The position numbers and the translations under genes are program-made. Below, piece by piece: positions 24,273 to 34,555 of a DNA stretch of 64,000 nucleotides. Source of the DNA: CBDFMR01 sp965249765 (GTDB lineage Bacteria > Bacteroidota > Bacteroidia > Chitinophagales > Saprospiraceae); the NCBI GenBank assembly GCA_965249765.1, contig CBDFMR010000005.1, positions 2,418,001 through 2,482,000 on the forward strand, written 5' to 3'. Each line of letters begins with the position of its first letter. Position 1 is the first letter of the stretch. A model generated the notes under the pieces. That model worked only from the letters and a program-made list of their open reading frames with translations. It did not search any database and was not told the origin of the DNA.

Positions 24273-27200
24273 CTTTAATAAATCGACGGCTTCCTTGTCC
24301 GCCTGATGCCAGCACATACTTCATTATGTAAGTAGATGGCTCAAGGTTAGACATGTCTATTTCAATCCTAATGTCACCTGTATTTGTTATGGTATTGAGG
24401 ATTTTACCAGACTGACCAAATATTCTTATTTCTACGATTTCATCTCCTGGATTTATAAGCTCAACCGTAGCAGTTCCTCTGACAGGATTGGGAAAGATTT
24501 CAATTATGCTATCTCCGTCTCCTGACACATATACTGATCGCCATTCCGTCATTGTCTCAGCACCATCTAAGTCCTCAATTCTCAATCTATAGTAGTACCT
24601 CTTATTGTTAAACTCAATATCCTTATCATCAAAGTAATACAATGATGTTTCTTGAGAATGTTCGGCACTTTTAGATCCTACCTCTTCATAGAATTGAGCG
24701 TCAAAACTTCGTTGTATGAAATACCTTAATACTCCTAACTCTGAAGCCGTAGTCCATCGAATTCGATTCTTGCCATTTCGATGACTCACACTCATATCTA
24801 TTATCTCTGCCGGCACCGTACTCTGTGGCTGATCTGTAAGGCCAAATCCACTAAACCCATAAAACTCACCAGCGAAGCTCTTAAAACCACTAGGTAAGTC
24901 TGTGATAATAATATTCCCGTTTGTCAAGATGTCATACCCATCGTTTTGATACGACGATATTGGGCTATTTGTCTTTATTAAATTCAAGCCATCGGGATTG
25001 CCCCACGCTGACAGTTCAGAGCTCTTATAATACAATGTAACCCTGTAACTCACATCACTATATGCATCTATATAGAAGGTCTTCTCAGATACATTATAGC
25101 CGCCGAGCCAAGAAGGTGATAGTACGCCCGGCCCTGCACGGTCAATGGACACTTCCATGCATGATATGTCACTTGAGGATAGATTCTCAACAGACATTAC
25201 CAATTCTCCCTCATCATAAAAGTGTGCCGTCTCATTTCCTGCAACATAAGTACTCTTGGAAGCTTGACCTGATGGTAATTTTAACTTCTGAGGATCCTGA
25301 CCAAACCTCATGTCAGGTCTTTTATCTGTAACTTTCATAACTGTCGTGAGGTTACACCCTGTCGACCCGTCTGCATATCGATATTGTACTGAATTATAGC
25401 CAGTTGAGGTACAATACAGTTCATCATCATCAGACCAGTTTTTATTATTAAAACATATGTCAATCAGTAAGTTATCCACTCCATTCCAATAGAAGGAAGA
25501 AGTAAATACAACTTTGTTCCATCCGTCGATTGTTGAAAGATCAGCAGAATAGACTACTTGAGCACCACTTTCAAATGGATCGCCGATATGATTTACTTCA
25601 TTAAGTGATGTGTGCATCATTTTGACTGAAAATCCCTTGAATGGACTCGAGCTTGCCTTGCTCATAATATGGAGCGACATATCTTTTATATCACCTGCTA
25701 CTAGACCTGCACTTAATAATTCCTCAGCACGTATGATCATCTGTGTTCGCTCGTCCTCATAAAATCCTCTAAAGGGATAGTTATCATCACTGGTCGTTCC
25801 ATTCCCTATTTCGATTTCAGAACTGCCGCCACTCAATACAGGATCCTCGTCATCATCGCTTATAACAATTGTCATCTTATCAGCGTCTCCAATCTTGACC
25901 TGGCTACTTAACATTTTGAGGGTAAGCACTTCATTGGCTTCGTCAATGGCATCATCAATTATTTTGAGCGATGCACTTTTCGACAGGCTTCCACCAGGGG
26001 TGAAGCTCAAACTTGTTCCTGTCAAGGTATAATCCCGACCAGACGTCATATTTGAAAGAGCGTTATCTACAGATACTAAAACCGTCGAAGGCAAAGAAAC
26101 GGGGGCAGTAAGTGTTACTTCGATATTATAGGTAGTGTAGTTTTCATTACAAGTGCCAATGCTGCCACTGTTTGAGGATTCTGACTTAGTAAGACCTAAA
26201 CTGGTAAAATTGGCTTTCACACTACCCAGAGAGGTAGTTGTGTAGAGCCCTCGACCATGTGTAGCAGCCAGCATCATATTGTCTGACTCTCTTATATGGA
26301 GCATATCTACTCTTACATTAGCCAGTCCAGAATTATCGGCTTGCCAGTTAGTTGATGATCCATTCATATTATCAGTTGACCATACTCCTATTTCTGTTGC
26401 GATAAATGCCTTATCCGTACTCTCAGGATGGAAAGTTATATCACGTACAGGCATATCTGGTAGATTACCTTCAACTGACGTCCACGATGATCCCCCATTA
26501 GTAGTTTGATAAATATTGTCTAGTCCATAATTGCTATAAGAAATGAGAATATGATTCTCATTGGACTCATCAATCACGATTGAACTTACATACCCAGTAG
26601 ACGCATTTCTTATTCGACTTGCCGCTTTAGTGCTTCCCATATGTGCATTGTCTACTTTATATATATCTCCTACCGTCGTACCTATATAAACTCGATCGGC
26701 TACGGATGGTGAAACCTTGACATAAGATACTTGCTGTCCACCAAGACCTGATAAGGTAACGGTGGAATACGAATTACCTCCTGTTGTCGGATTGGTCCAT
26801 CTAATGATCTTCCCAGGAGCAGCTGCCGCATAAAGGTAGTTGCGAGAATGGTCGTAGTCATTTGCATTGGCAAATAATCCGTTGTCATTTAAAGGAATAT
26901 AGTTGAATGAAGTACCCCCATTCGTTGAGATAAAATAATTGTTGAACACGTACGAAGAAATCTGAATATCTGGACTGTCTTTATCAATGTAACATCTAGC
27001 CCCATCTCCGCCAGAGGCTTCTTCAGTCGTATTCACACCAGGAGAAAGAAATCTTTGCGTTCCATTATCCTGAGCTCCAGCTAAATATTCATTGTTTCCT
27101 GAACTAGGATGAGCAGTACAAGCATAGAATTGCGTGACATTAAAACCATTGTTTTTAGCAAATATTTGGGGCTCTACAGCACTACCATCATTCGTAAAAT

Positions 27201-28455
27201 AAACCCCTCCATCATTTCCAAATACCACTTTATCTGATTCTCCTGGTGCAAAGACGATCGCGTGTTGATCTGCATGCATATACTGAATTCCTCCAAGCCC
27301 TCCCCACTGAGTAACTTGATCCCAAGAACCTCCACTGTTACTTGAGATAAGTAAATCTATTCCACCTATAAACAGTCTATTGGGGTTATTGGGATCAACC
27401 GATATTGTTAAATCATACCAAGCTTGCTTCCGGGCAAAATTTGTCATTCCCAGTGCTGCAGGATTTGTCACAGAAGACCATGATGAACCGGCATTAGTGG
27501 ATTTATAGATCCCCTTACACGCGCTCGTTGCTTCATCCTCGAAGAGAACATATATTCTATTAGGATCTGATGGTGCTACAGCGATTTGAATCCTGTTGTA
27601 ATCAGACGAAGGAAGACCAGTTGTTAGTTTTGTCCATGTTGATCCACCATTGGTTGATTTATATATTCCATCCTCACATAGTACACCCATTGTTGCATAC
27701 AATGTACCGTCACTTGCCAATTCAAGATTATTTGCCTTGTTGGTCACCGCGAAGTGATTTTGATCGAGAATAGAAGTCCATGAAGCTCCTCCATTCGTGG
27801 ATTTCTTGACACCATCTAGTGTCGACACGAATATATTTCCCGAATTATCAATTACAATGTCCTGGACATAATCAAAGTCCGTATTGTTGGTGGAAGCCAA
27901 GTGTGACCAGGATGTACCTCCATCTACGCTTTTCCAAAGACCCATACCTGGAGTTGCATTATTCGCGAAATAACCTTCACCTGTTCCAAAGTATATGGTG
28001 TTGTGTAGTGTGGGATGTTGGGCAATAGCACAAATCGACAAGTTTCCCAAAAAGTCATCGATCGGCTGCCAGTTGGGGAAAGTTGATGAGATCCCAGTAG
28101 TCTTCCAAAGTCCTCCTGATACTCCTGCCGCAAAAACAGTCTCATGTGTTGCATCACCTTTGTCAAACATGAGAGCTCGAGTACGACCTCCTACGTTGTT
28201 GGGACCTCGTTCAGACCACACCAATCCCGAGTTACCGCGCTTTGCGGTATTCATTCCATTCTTGATTTTCAAGAGTTGTCGGCGTGGAATTTCTTGGGTT
28301 TGCGGATTATGAACCATCAGCCACTCTTGTTTCATGGCAGCATCAATGCGATCCTTCTTAGGAATTTTCTTCTTGTCCTGCTGATGAAATAGTTGACATA
28401 AACATGCAGCTACAAGGATTAAAGTAATTATAGAAAAAAACTTTGATTTTGTCAT
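24265..28455 (-). CDS. Large secreted BNR/sortilin-like protein with Calx-beta and T9SS sorting domain
   Basis: 1396 residues from the ATG at 28455 (MTKSKFFSIITLILVAACLC signal); the frame is open 16 codons further but without signal-like sequence. Residues about 90-740 form a VPS10/BNR beta-propeller with repeated Asp-boxes (KSVDGGTSW, KSTNGGASW, KSTNGGSTW, TTNGGSSW). A Calx-beta domain follows near 775-870. The last about 80 residues (IEIFPNPVRGTATVEL to RRFIKVN) are a type IX secretion C-terminal sorting domain. The protein should cross the outer membrane through T9SS and be released or anchored. Likely a glycan- or protein-binding or degrading surface protein; catalytic activity cannot be assigned. 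Confidence 0.9.
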   Translation of the reverse strand: MTKSKFFSIITLILVAACLCQLFHQQDKKKIPKKDRIDAAMKQEWLMVHNPQTQEIPRRQLLKIKNGMNTAKRGNSGLVWSERGPNNVGGRTRALMFDKGDATHETVFAAGVSGGLWKTTGISSTFPNWQPIDDFLGNLSICAIAQHPTLHNTIYFGTGEGYFANNATPGMGLWKSVDGGTSWSHLASTNNTDFDYVQDIVIDNSGNIFVSTLDGVKKSTNGGASWTSILDQNHFAVTNKANNLELASDGTLYATMGVLCEDGIYKSTNGGSTWTKLTTGLPSSDYNRIQIAVAPSDPNRIYVLFEDEATSACKGIYKSTNAGSSWSSVTNPAALGMTNFARKQAWYDLTISVDPNNPNRLFIGGIDLLISSNSGGSWDQVTQWGGLGGIQYMHADQHAIVFAPGESDKVVFGNDGGVYFTNDGSAVEPQIFAKNNGFNVTQFYACTAHPSSGNNEYLAGAQDNGTQRFLSPGVNTTEEASGGDGARCYIDKDSPDIQISSYVFNNYFISTNGGTSFNYIPLNDNGLFANANDYDHSRNYLYAAAAPGKIIRWTNPTTGGNSYSTVTLSGLGGQQVSYVKVSPSVADRVYIGTTVGDIYKVDNAHMGSTKAASRIRNASTGYVSSIVIDESNENHILISYSNYGLDNIYQTTNGGSSWTSVEGNLPDMPVRDITFHPESTDKAFIATEIGVWSTDNMNGSSTNWQADNSGLANVRVDMLHIRESDNMMLAATHGRGLYTTTSLGSVKANFTSLGLTKSESSNSGSIGTCNENYTTYNIEVTLTAPVSLPSTVLVSVDNALSNMTSGRDYTLTGTSLSFTPGGSLSKSASLKIIDDAIDEANEVLTLKMLSSQVKIGDADKMTIVISDDDEDPVLSGGSSEIEIGNGTTSDDNYPFRGFYEDERTQMIIRAEELLSAGLVAGDIKDMSLHIMSKASSSPFKGFSVKMMHTSLNEVNHIGDPFESGAQVVYSADLSTIDGWNKVVFTSSFYWNGVDNLLIDICFNNKNWSDDDELYCTSTGYNSVQYRYADGSTGCNLTTVMKVTDKRPDMRFGQDPQKLKLPSGQASKSTYVAGNETAHFYDEGELVMSVENLSSSDISCMEVSIDRAGPGVLSPSWLGGYNVSEKTFYIDAYSDVSYRVTLYYKSSELSAWGNPDGLNLIKTNSPISSYQNDGYDILTNGNIIITDLPSGFKSFAGEFYGFSGFGLTDQPQSTVPAEIIDMSVSHRNGKNRIRWTTASELGVLRYFIQRSFDAQFYEEVGSKSAEHSQETSLYYFDDKDIEFNNKRYYYRLRIEDLDGAETMTEWRSVYVSGDGDSIIEIFPNPVRGTATVELINPGDEIVEIRIFGQSGKILNTITNTGDIRIEIDMSNLEPSTYIMKYVLASGGQGSRRFIKVN

Positions 28456-28524
28456 AACCTTCCTATTTCGTAGAGTAGAAATACAAAAGCCATGCCAACA
28501 CATTATGTATATTTTTAATCATGA

Positions 28525-28955
28525 GAATTCTCCGATGCTTGCATCGGGTGTCGCATAATGTTTAGCTTTAAAATATGGAAGACAGGCATATTGTAAAGAG
28601 TCACAACAGAAGTTTGTTGTTGTATCATATAGTATGTCCATCAAAATATAGGAGAGAAGTGTTTAGTAAGAAAGTTGACTTGACACTAAAGAAAGTAGTG
28701 CAAATTGTAAAGAGCATAACAGCCATAGAGATATTTAAAGATCATCCAGAAGTTAAGAAGAAATTGTGGGGAGGAAATTTTTGGACAAGTGGATATTATA
28801 TAAATACAGTAGGGCAGTATGGGAATATGGATCTTATAAAGAGATATGTTGAAAGTCAAGGAAGGACATATAAACAACTTCAGAGGAATCAATTAAGCCT
28901 GTTTTAGGAATTAGTGGGAGGCTGATACCCCGTCAGATTGCTGCGGGGTAGTTCA
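28525..28955 (+). mobile_element. IS200/IS605-type relic with end hairpins
   Basis: A left stem-loop (CCGATGC/GCATCGG near 28531-28548) and a right stem-loop (TACCCCG/CGGGGTA near 28926-28949) bracket a deleted tnpA gene, the layout of IS200 elements. It lies between the T9SS gene and miaE. Ends approximate. Confidence 0.6.
28575..28907 (+). pseudogene. tnpA: IS200/IS605 TnpA with internal deletion
   Basis: 110 residues instead of about 145. The start (YHIVCPSKYRREVF) and the end (QIVKSITAIEIFKDHPEVKKKLWGGNFWTSGYYINTVGQ...IKRYVESQG) match TnpA, including the catalytic Tyr region, but the segment with the His-hydrophobe-His metal motif is missing. The remaining parts stay in frame. It cannot act as a Y1 transposase by itself. 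Confidence 0.8.
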
Positions 28956-29073
28956 TTATGTATTAGTCTAGTTATTAGACGGGTAGTTAAGTAAATGATT
29001 TAGTCTCATAATTGCCACGATGTTTACCTGTTTATTTGTTTATTGTAACTCAATTAAACTTGAGGCAAATTCC

Positions 29074-29658
29074 ATGAAACTCAACCTAGACGTTATTTCT
29101 CAAAGCCCTAGAGAATGGGTCGATGCAGTACTTGCTGATTTCGATAGTTTTCTTTTAGATCATGCTGATTGCGAGAGGAAGGCTTCAGCCATGGCCATGA
29201 GTATGGTGGCTAAGTATCCCAATCGTACTGAAATCATACCAGAATTGATTGAAACGGGGATTGAGGAACTAGAGCATTTTCAGATGGTATATGCCTTAAT
29301 TGCCAAACGTGGAATGCAACTGAATCACAGTATAGGAGAAGATCCTTATGCAAAGGCATTGATCAAGCTGTGTCACTCTGGTAGAGAAGAACGATTCAGG
29401 GATAAGTTGCTGGTGGCATCAGTCGTAGAAACACGAGGTGCGGAGCGCTTTAAACTCATTGCTGAGGCACTCAGTGATAAAGAGATGGCAGATTTCTATA
29501 AAATGCTCTGGATCAGTGAAGCCAAGCATGGACATATATATGTAAAAATGGCTCTCAATTATTTTGATGAAAAAGACGTTTATGATCGACTTAAATGGTG
29601 GGTCGACAAGGAGGCAGAGATCATTGAATGCTTAGAAATTAGACCAGCACTACATTAA
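29074..29658 (+). CDS. miaE: tRNA-(ms2io6A)-hydroxylase
   Basis: 194 residues from the ATG at 29074; upstream frame has no support. Ferritin-like di-iron fold with the metal ligands in LDHADCERKASAMAMS, EELEHFQMVYALI, ETRGAERFKLIAEAL and SEAKHGHIYVKMAL. The enzyme hydroxylates the isopentenyl group of ms2i6A37 in tRNAs reading UNN codons, using O2. It stands alone between a relic IS and a pseudogene. Confidence 0.9.
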   Translation: MKLNLDVISQSPREWVDAVLADFDSFLLDHADCERKASAMAMSMVAKYPNRTEIIPELIETGIEELEHFQMVYALIAKRGMQLNHSIGEDPYAKALIKLCHSGREERFRDKLLVASVVETRGAERFKLIAEALSDKEMADFYKMLWISEAKHGHIYVKMALNYFDEKDVYDRLKWWVDKEAEIIECLEIRPALH

Positions 29659-29694
29659 CGCCAGACATTATAAGCATTTAATAGAAAGAATCAA

Positions 29695-30085
29695 ATGAAG
29701 TGTTCAGTTTTCATTGCAACCAGCGTAGATGGATTTATAACCAAAAAAGACGATAATGTAGATTGGTTGCACACCGTTGGAAATGGACGGTTATCGCAGG
29801 TGAGAATCCTAATATGGGCTTGAATGATTATTTGTCTCCAGTTGATTGTATTGTAATGGGTCGCAAATGCATGGACATGATTTCAAGCATGAACTTAACT
29901 CCTGAACAGTGGTTCTATGGAAACTTAAAAATTATTGTTCTCAGTAATACAATAAAAGAAGCTCCTGATAATCTAAAAGGTAAAATGGAAATGTATTCAG
30001 GTGACCTTCTCAATCTAATTTCCAATCTCGAAAATGATGGATATAAACACGCGTACATTGATGAACAACAATTCAAGCGTTTATA
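29695..30085 (+). pseudogene. RibD C-terminal/dihydrofolate reductase-like protein, decayed
   Basis: Starts ATGAAGTGTTCAGTT (MKCSVFIATSVDGFITKKDDNVDWLH), shifts frame near 29775, continues as MGLNDYLSPVDCIVMGRKCMDMISSMNL and LKIIVLSNTIKEAP, then suffers a second frame change where the family has YIDGG (YIDEQQ here), and breaks off near 30085 against a TonB receptor remnant. The family reduces pteridine or pyrimidine-like substrates; this copy is dead. Confidence 0.75.
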
Positions 30086-31032
30086 AACCTTTATTGAAAA
30101 TCTTGGTTCGAGATTTAGATACGTCTGTATCGACTCCCCACTTTTATATTCGACAGAGCTGATCGGAAATCTCCTTTTTCTCTGGTCAGCTTCCCCCATA
30201 CTTATAGGACCTACCTTTACCAAGGTAGTCGAAATGAGATAGACGCAAGTCGTAATGCAAGTCAACTTTATCAGATATTTTATGCTCGTTTTCCAGATAA
30301 ATGGCTGACTCTAATGCATACTTATCATCAAGACTGATATCAGCCGTCTCTCCTTCACTAACACCCACAGCCGTACCGGGATTAAAGGTGTAGTAAATGG
30401 CCTGACCTCCAAATCGCAATGTATTCTCTGGATTAATAACAGAAAAGAAACCAAACAAGTGTGAGGAATTATACACTGGAGCCTCGTCTAGTAGAATCAA
30501 GTTCTGGTCGATGCTTCCTCCTCTAACATTAAATCCTGAGGCACCTTCGCCTACAGTACTCACGCCTGGTAATAGCTGAATGCTTCTTATACTTTCTACC
30601 TCACCTAATAATGTGGGCACATTTTTTATCGTCGCGATATCTAGTGATATTGACACTCATTTGTACATTAGTGACGTTCTTGTCCTCAGCCTCAGGCACG
30701 GCGACGATCTCCTGGAATTCCGCCGACTCATATCCAAGACTTACGTCAAGAGTTGTGTTTTTATCAAGTACAATCTCTCTCGTCTGGGTCTCATAACCCA
30801 AGTAGGCGTACTCTACTTTATAGGTTCCATTTTCCATTGACAAGGAATAGAATCCATAGTCATTGCTTGTCACTCCTTTTGATTGGCTGGAAATATATGC
30901 TGTGGTGCCGATAAGAGTTTCACCGCTACTCGCATCCTTTATATAGCCGCTCAACGTGAATTTCTCCAGGCCTATACCTTCAAGGCAAAATAACAAAGCC
31001 AGAAGTACGAATGATAGTCGATTTGTTGTCAT
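30080..31032 (-). pseudogene. TonB-dependent receptor, truncated and frameshifted
   Basis: From the ATG at 31032: signal peptide (MTTNRLSFVLLALLFCLEGIG), a carboxypeptidase-D-like regulatory domain (FTLSGYIKDASSGETLIGTTAYI...VEYAYLGYETQTREI), then a frameshift near 30640 and the plug (VESIRSIQLLPGVSTVGEGASGFNVRGGSIDQNLILLDEAPVYN). After INPEN the sequence jumps to barrel strands, so an internal segment is lost, and after SYKYGG it shifts again into LNLEPRFSIK. The rest of the barrel is gone. Once an outer-membrane importer. Confidence 0.8.
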
Positions 31033-31189
31033 ATATGATAGGTTAAAACAGATTAGTATATCTGATGCATTTGTTAACCCGACTATGACCATTTTTACAT
31101 TTAAAGTGGATAAATAATAATGACAGGTAGATATGCTCTTTAATATCAATATTTCATATGATTCACTACTAAAAACTTAAGGTGAATAC

Positions 31190-31197
31190 TACCTTTG
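31190..31197 (+). promoter_or_regulatory. Bacteroidota -7 element of ndk
   Basis: TACCTTTG fits TAnnTTTG and lies 24 bases before the ATG. No clear TTG at -33. Confidence 0.5.
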
Positions 31198-31220
31198 CCG
31201 CCAATAAAAAAAGTAATACC

Positions 31221-31640
31221 ATGTCAGGAAATAGAACATTCACTATGATCAAGCCCGATGCAGTAAGAGGTGGTCACATAGGAGCCATTCTTGCTCAAAT
31301 GAACGAAGCGGGATTTAGGATAGTAGCTCTGAAATACACCAAACTATCCGCAGAAAAAGCCGGAGAATTCTACGCAGTCCACAAGGAAAGACCCTTCTAT
31401 GGTGAGCTGGTTGAGTTCATGTCATCAGGACAGATCGTTGCTGCCATTTTAGAAAAAGATAATGCAGTGGAGGATTTCAGAACGCTCATCGGCGCGACAA
31501 ATCCGTCTGAGGCTGCACCTGGCACCATTAGAGCTCGATTTGCTACTAGTATAGGTGAAAACGCCGTTCATGGAGCTGACTCCGATGAAAATGCGGCCAT
31601 TGAAGGTTCGTTCCATTTTGCTGGAACGGAGATGCATTAG
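31221..31640 (+). CDS. ndk: Nucleoside diphosphate kinase
   Basis: 139 residues from the ATG at 31221. Normal length with family blocks TFTMIKPDAVRGGHIGAIL, FYAVHKERPFYGELVEFMSSG and the active-site His in GENAVHGADSDENA. Transfers the gamma phosphate from ATP to other nucleoside diphosphates through phospho-His. The stem GTGTGCC/GGCACGC at 31674-31692 follows 34 bases after the stop and may help termination, though its T-run is distant. Confidence 0.95.
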   Translation: MSGNRTFTMIKPDAVRGGHIGAILAQMNEAGFRIVALKYTKLSAEKAGEFYAVHKERPFYGELVEFMSSGQIVAAILEKDNAVEDFRTLIGATNPSEAAPGTIRARFATSIGENAVHGADSDENAAIEGSFHFAGTEMH

Positions 31641-31800
31641 ATTTTAGATTCTCGGCTTTCATACGAATTAAAGGGTGTGCCTAACGGCACGCCGGAATAG
31701 TCCATCGGATTGTTTTTTACCTATAGAATGTGCCAAGTGCCTCCCTTTTACTACGACACATTCAAAAGTATTCTCATCATAGTCAATTACTCAATCCAAT

Positions 31801-33636
31801 CTACGGCTCTACTGTTTCTTGAGCGGGATAGACGTTATTATTTAAATCTACATCAGCCATTCTCCCAGATGGATCGAGCACAATCGACACTATCTTTTCC
31901 ATTTTATAAGGTAAGATGATCTCTCTGTGCGGATTGGTCCATGGCCAGTCTTCCAATACTGTATAAGTATCGGCCATGCCCTCATCATTCTTCTCTCCTC
32001 TCATCATTCTCAATGGAATGTTGTACATGTGCGTACTTCCATCATCTAGTGTGACCATCAAATCCATAGGCATCGGTACATCACCTTTTCTACTCAATCT
32101 CACCTTAGTTCTTTTTCTGCTTTCCACTAGCACCGTATCCAAGCCATAGTCCATTGTCTTGGTCGTAAAAACAAAGTATTCTCTAAACCAGTCCAACTCC
32201 ATTCCACTTTCTTTTTCAAAGACACGAACGCAGTCCATGTCATTGGGGTGCTTGAACTTCCAATCATAGTAATACTGAAGCAAGGCGGCATCAAAGTCTT
32301 CCTTTCCTATTATATACTCAAGTTGCGACAGGAAAACATGACCCTTGGAATAGGCTGCCACTCCATATGCCTGATTTGTACTAAAATGATCAGCATGAGT
32401 AACCAATGGCTCTTCATAGCCGCTTAAGGCAAAATTGCAAAATCCTCGAATGGTGCCAAGATGCGGATTATCTATCACCTCACCGGGGATTAACTGCATC
32501 ATCTTCAGGTGATTCATGACTTCTGATGAAGCAAATGTTGTAAACCCTTCATCCATCCATGAATACAAGCTCTCATTGGTTGCCAGTACCATCTGGTACC
32601 AGCTATGCATCCACTCATGAACAGACACGCCCACCAAACTTCCAATCAACCTTTCCCCAGTAATGAGGGTTGCCATGGGATATTCCATACCCCCATCTCC
32701 GCCCTGAATAAACTTATATACTGGATAAGGATACTTCCCAAATCGGACATTCATAAATCTCAAGGCTTCATCCATTATTTTGGGCAATGCAGCCCAATTA
32801 TCATTTGTCTTTTCACCCGGCTGGTAGTAGAACTCAAGCATTGTTCCATCATGTGCTTCGTACTCAATTACCGAATAGTCTGGATCAGATGCCCATACAA
32901 AATCGTGAACATTCTCAGCCTTATACTTCCAAGACTTCATACCGTCGTCCTCATCTGAATCTACTAGGAGTCCAGATGCCGCAACGATCTGCTTCTTATC
33001 TATGTTTATCTCAACTTCAAAATCTCCCCACACCCCATGAAATTCCCTTCCTACATAAGGATTGGCATGCCAGCCCTGATAATCGTATTCACACAACTTA
33101 GGATACCACTGCGACATGGAATAATCTATCCCTTCCTTGCTATTCTTTCCACTTCGTCGTATCTGCAGTGGCACTTGGGAAGAGAAATCCATTTCAAACA
33201 AGGTACTCTCTCCAGGTAGTATAGCTTCAGTGAGTTCTACCTCTAGTATGGTACCTTCTACCATGTACTTTACTTTATTTCCCCTATGCTTTAATGATTT
33301 AATCTTGTGGTATCCCTGGTCTTCATCTAGTAACGCAAAAATTCTTACTCTCACTCGAGGATCAGGATCCAATACATTCCTTGACCTAATGTCCATCATA
33401 CTTCCAGGCTGGAAAGCATTGAAGTACAGGTGATAAAACACCTTCCTTATTGTATCTGGAGAATTGTTGATGTACTGCAGATATTGCTTTCCGTCAAATT
33501 GATGTTTATCGACATCAAAATCAATATTCATCTTGTACTTGCAAGCTTGTTGCCACCTGTCTGATTGCGAAGATATGTTTGTGCTTAAAAGTAATATTAG
33601 GAGTAATAAAATGCTAAACTTCAATTGTTGATTCAT
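31801..33636 (-). CDS. M1 family metallopeptidase, secreted
   Basis: 611 residues with a signal peptide (MNQQLKFSILLLLILLLSTNISSQ). Gluzincin aminopeptidase landmarks: the exopeptidase motif GGMEYP and the zinc site HEWMHSWYQ with the downstream Glu in WMDEGF, about residues 315-365. The N-terminal half is the M1 beta-saddle. Predicted periplasmic or secreted peptide hydrolase. Last gene of a minus-strand operon; its start overlaps the end of the upstream CPBP gene by 23 bases. Confidence 0.9.
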   Translation of the reverse strand: MNQQLKFSILLLLILLLSTNISSQSDRWQQACKYKMNIDFDVDKHQFDGKQYLQYINNSPDTIRKVFYHLYFNAFQPGSMMDIRSRNVLDPDPRVRVRIFALLDEDQGYHKIKSLKHRGNKVKYMVEGTILEVELTEAILPGESTLFEMDFSSQVPLQIRRSGKNSKEGIDYSMSQWYPKLCEYDYQGWHANPYVGREFHGVWGDFEVEINIDKKQIVAASGLLVDSDEDDGMKSWKYKAENVHDFVWASDPDYSVIEYEAHDGTMLEFYYQPGEKTNDNWAALPKIMDEALRFMNVRFGKYPYPVYKFIQGGDGGMEYPMATLITGERLIGSLVGVSVHEWMHSWYQMVLATNESLYSWMDEGFTTFASSEVMNHLKMMQLIPGEVIDNPHLGTIRGFCNFALSGYEEPLVTHADHFSTNQAYGVAAYSKGHVFLSQLEYIIGKEDFDAALLQYYYDWKFKHPNDMDCVRVFEKESGMELDWFREYFVFTTKTMDYGLDTVLVESRKRTKVRLSRKGDVPMPMDLMVTLDDGSTHMYNIPLRMMRGEKNDEGMADTYTVLEDWPWTNPHREIILPYKMEKIVSIVLDPSGRMADVDLNNNVYPAQETVEP

Positions 33637-34540
33637 TTACTTGAGATATGGGTTTGAGTAATCCGCCGAATGGCTTCCACTTATATTTATTATAACAAAC
33701 AGCCGTAAATATTATTGCTGATATGAAAAATATAATGTTTACTGTCATGGGGTCCTGGAGATCCGTCACTGCCAACGTATCCGTCTGTAACACCGCTCCT
33801 TTATAGCTAACGAAAATGACTGCGAAAAAGTTGGTCGCCGCATGTACCCCTAGTGCCAACTCTAGTGAATCATCCATGATCGTAATGATGCCTAGGAATA
33901 GACCCGCACCCAAATAGTACATCAACATAATTCCTGCCCCATACTCATCGACCTCAGGATTATCCATATGAATTAATCCAAATAGGATCGTTGTTACAAC
34001 CAGTGGAATCCACTTATAGCAGGTAGCATTTCCTATTCCCTGAAACAAATAACCTCGTAAAAATATTTCTTCGGCACTGGTTTGTATAGGCAGAATAAAG
34101 ATGGCAAGCAAGAGCAATGGAATCATCGCTGCACCATTGAATCTAAAATGATAAAGCTCCGGATTAATAAAATAGTGAACGGCTTCAAAGGAAATCGACA
34201 ATAGCATCCAAAAGCCAAAGGCGAACAGAATCTTTCTCCAATCAATCTGAGCTCGCCATGTAATCAGATCTCTGAATTTGCCATTGTGTATAAACTTATT
34301 AAACAAGTATAATCCCAGCAATGCAAAAATGAAAATCGTCAACATCAATAGGAGGCCCAGATTTTTAGAATAACCAAAAGCTGTAAAATCAGGATTATCC
34401 ATAAAGGCAGTTACATTCTCGCCGCCTATCACCATAAACAATGGAAACTGCCCCAAGACATAACACACAGCTACTACGAGCGTACCTACTACGTATTTCC
34501 AGAAAGCGTTATTGGGGGTGTCTACGTGCTTAAAGAACAT
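33614..34540 (-). CDS. CPBP family intramembrane protease
   Basis: 308 residues with about eight hydrophobic helices. Motifs: EEIFLRGYLF (motif 1), FGLIHM (motif 2) and HAATNFFAV (motif 3). Substrate unknown. It lies 15 bases after the NTF2-like gene and overlaps the M1 peptidase, so it is part of the same operon. Confidence 0.85.
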   Translation of the reverse strand: MFFKHVDTPNNAFWKYVVGTLVVAVCYVLGQFPLFMVIGGENVTAFMDNPDFTAFGYSKNLGLLLMLTIFIFALLGLYLFNKFIHNGKFRDLITWRAQIDWRKILFAFGFWMLLSISFEAVHYFINPELYHFRFNGAAMIPLLLLAIFILPIQTSAEEIFLRGYLFQGIGNATCYKWIPLVVTTILFGLIHMDNPEVDEYGAGIMLMYYLGAGLFLGIITIMDDSLELALGVHAATNFFAVIFVSYKGAVLQTDTLAVTDLQDPMTVNIIFFISAIIFTAVCYNKYKWKPFGGLLKPISQVNESTIEV

Positions 34541-34555
34541 GAATATCTTTGATTT

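Noticed and set aside
31674..31718. Hairpin after ndk as an intrinsic terminator
   Set aside because: Stem is good but the T-run starts about 17 bases later, so the case is weak; mentioned under ndk only.
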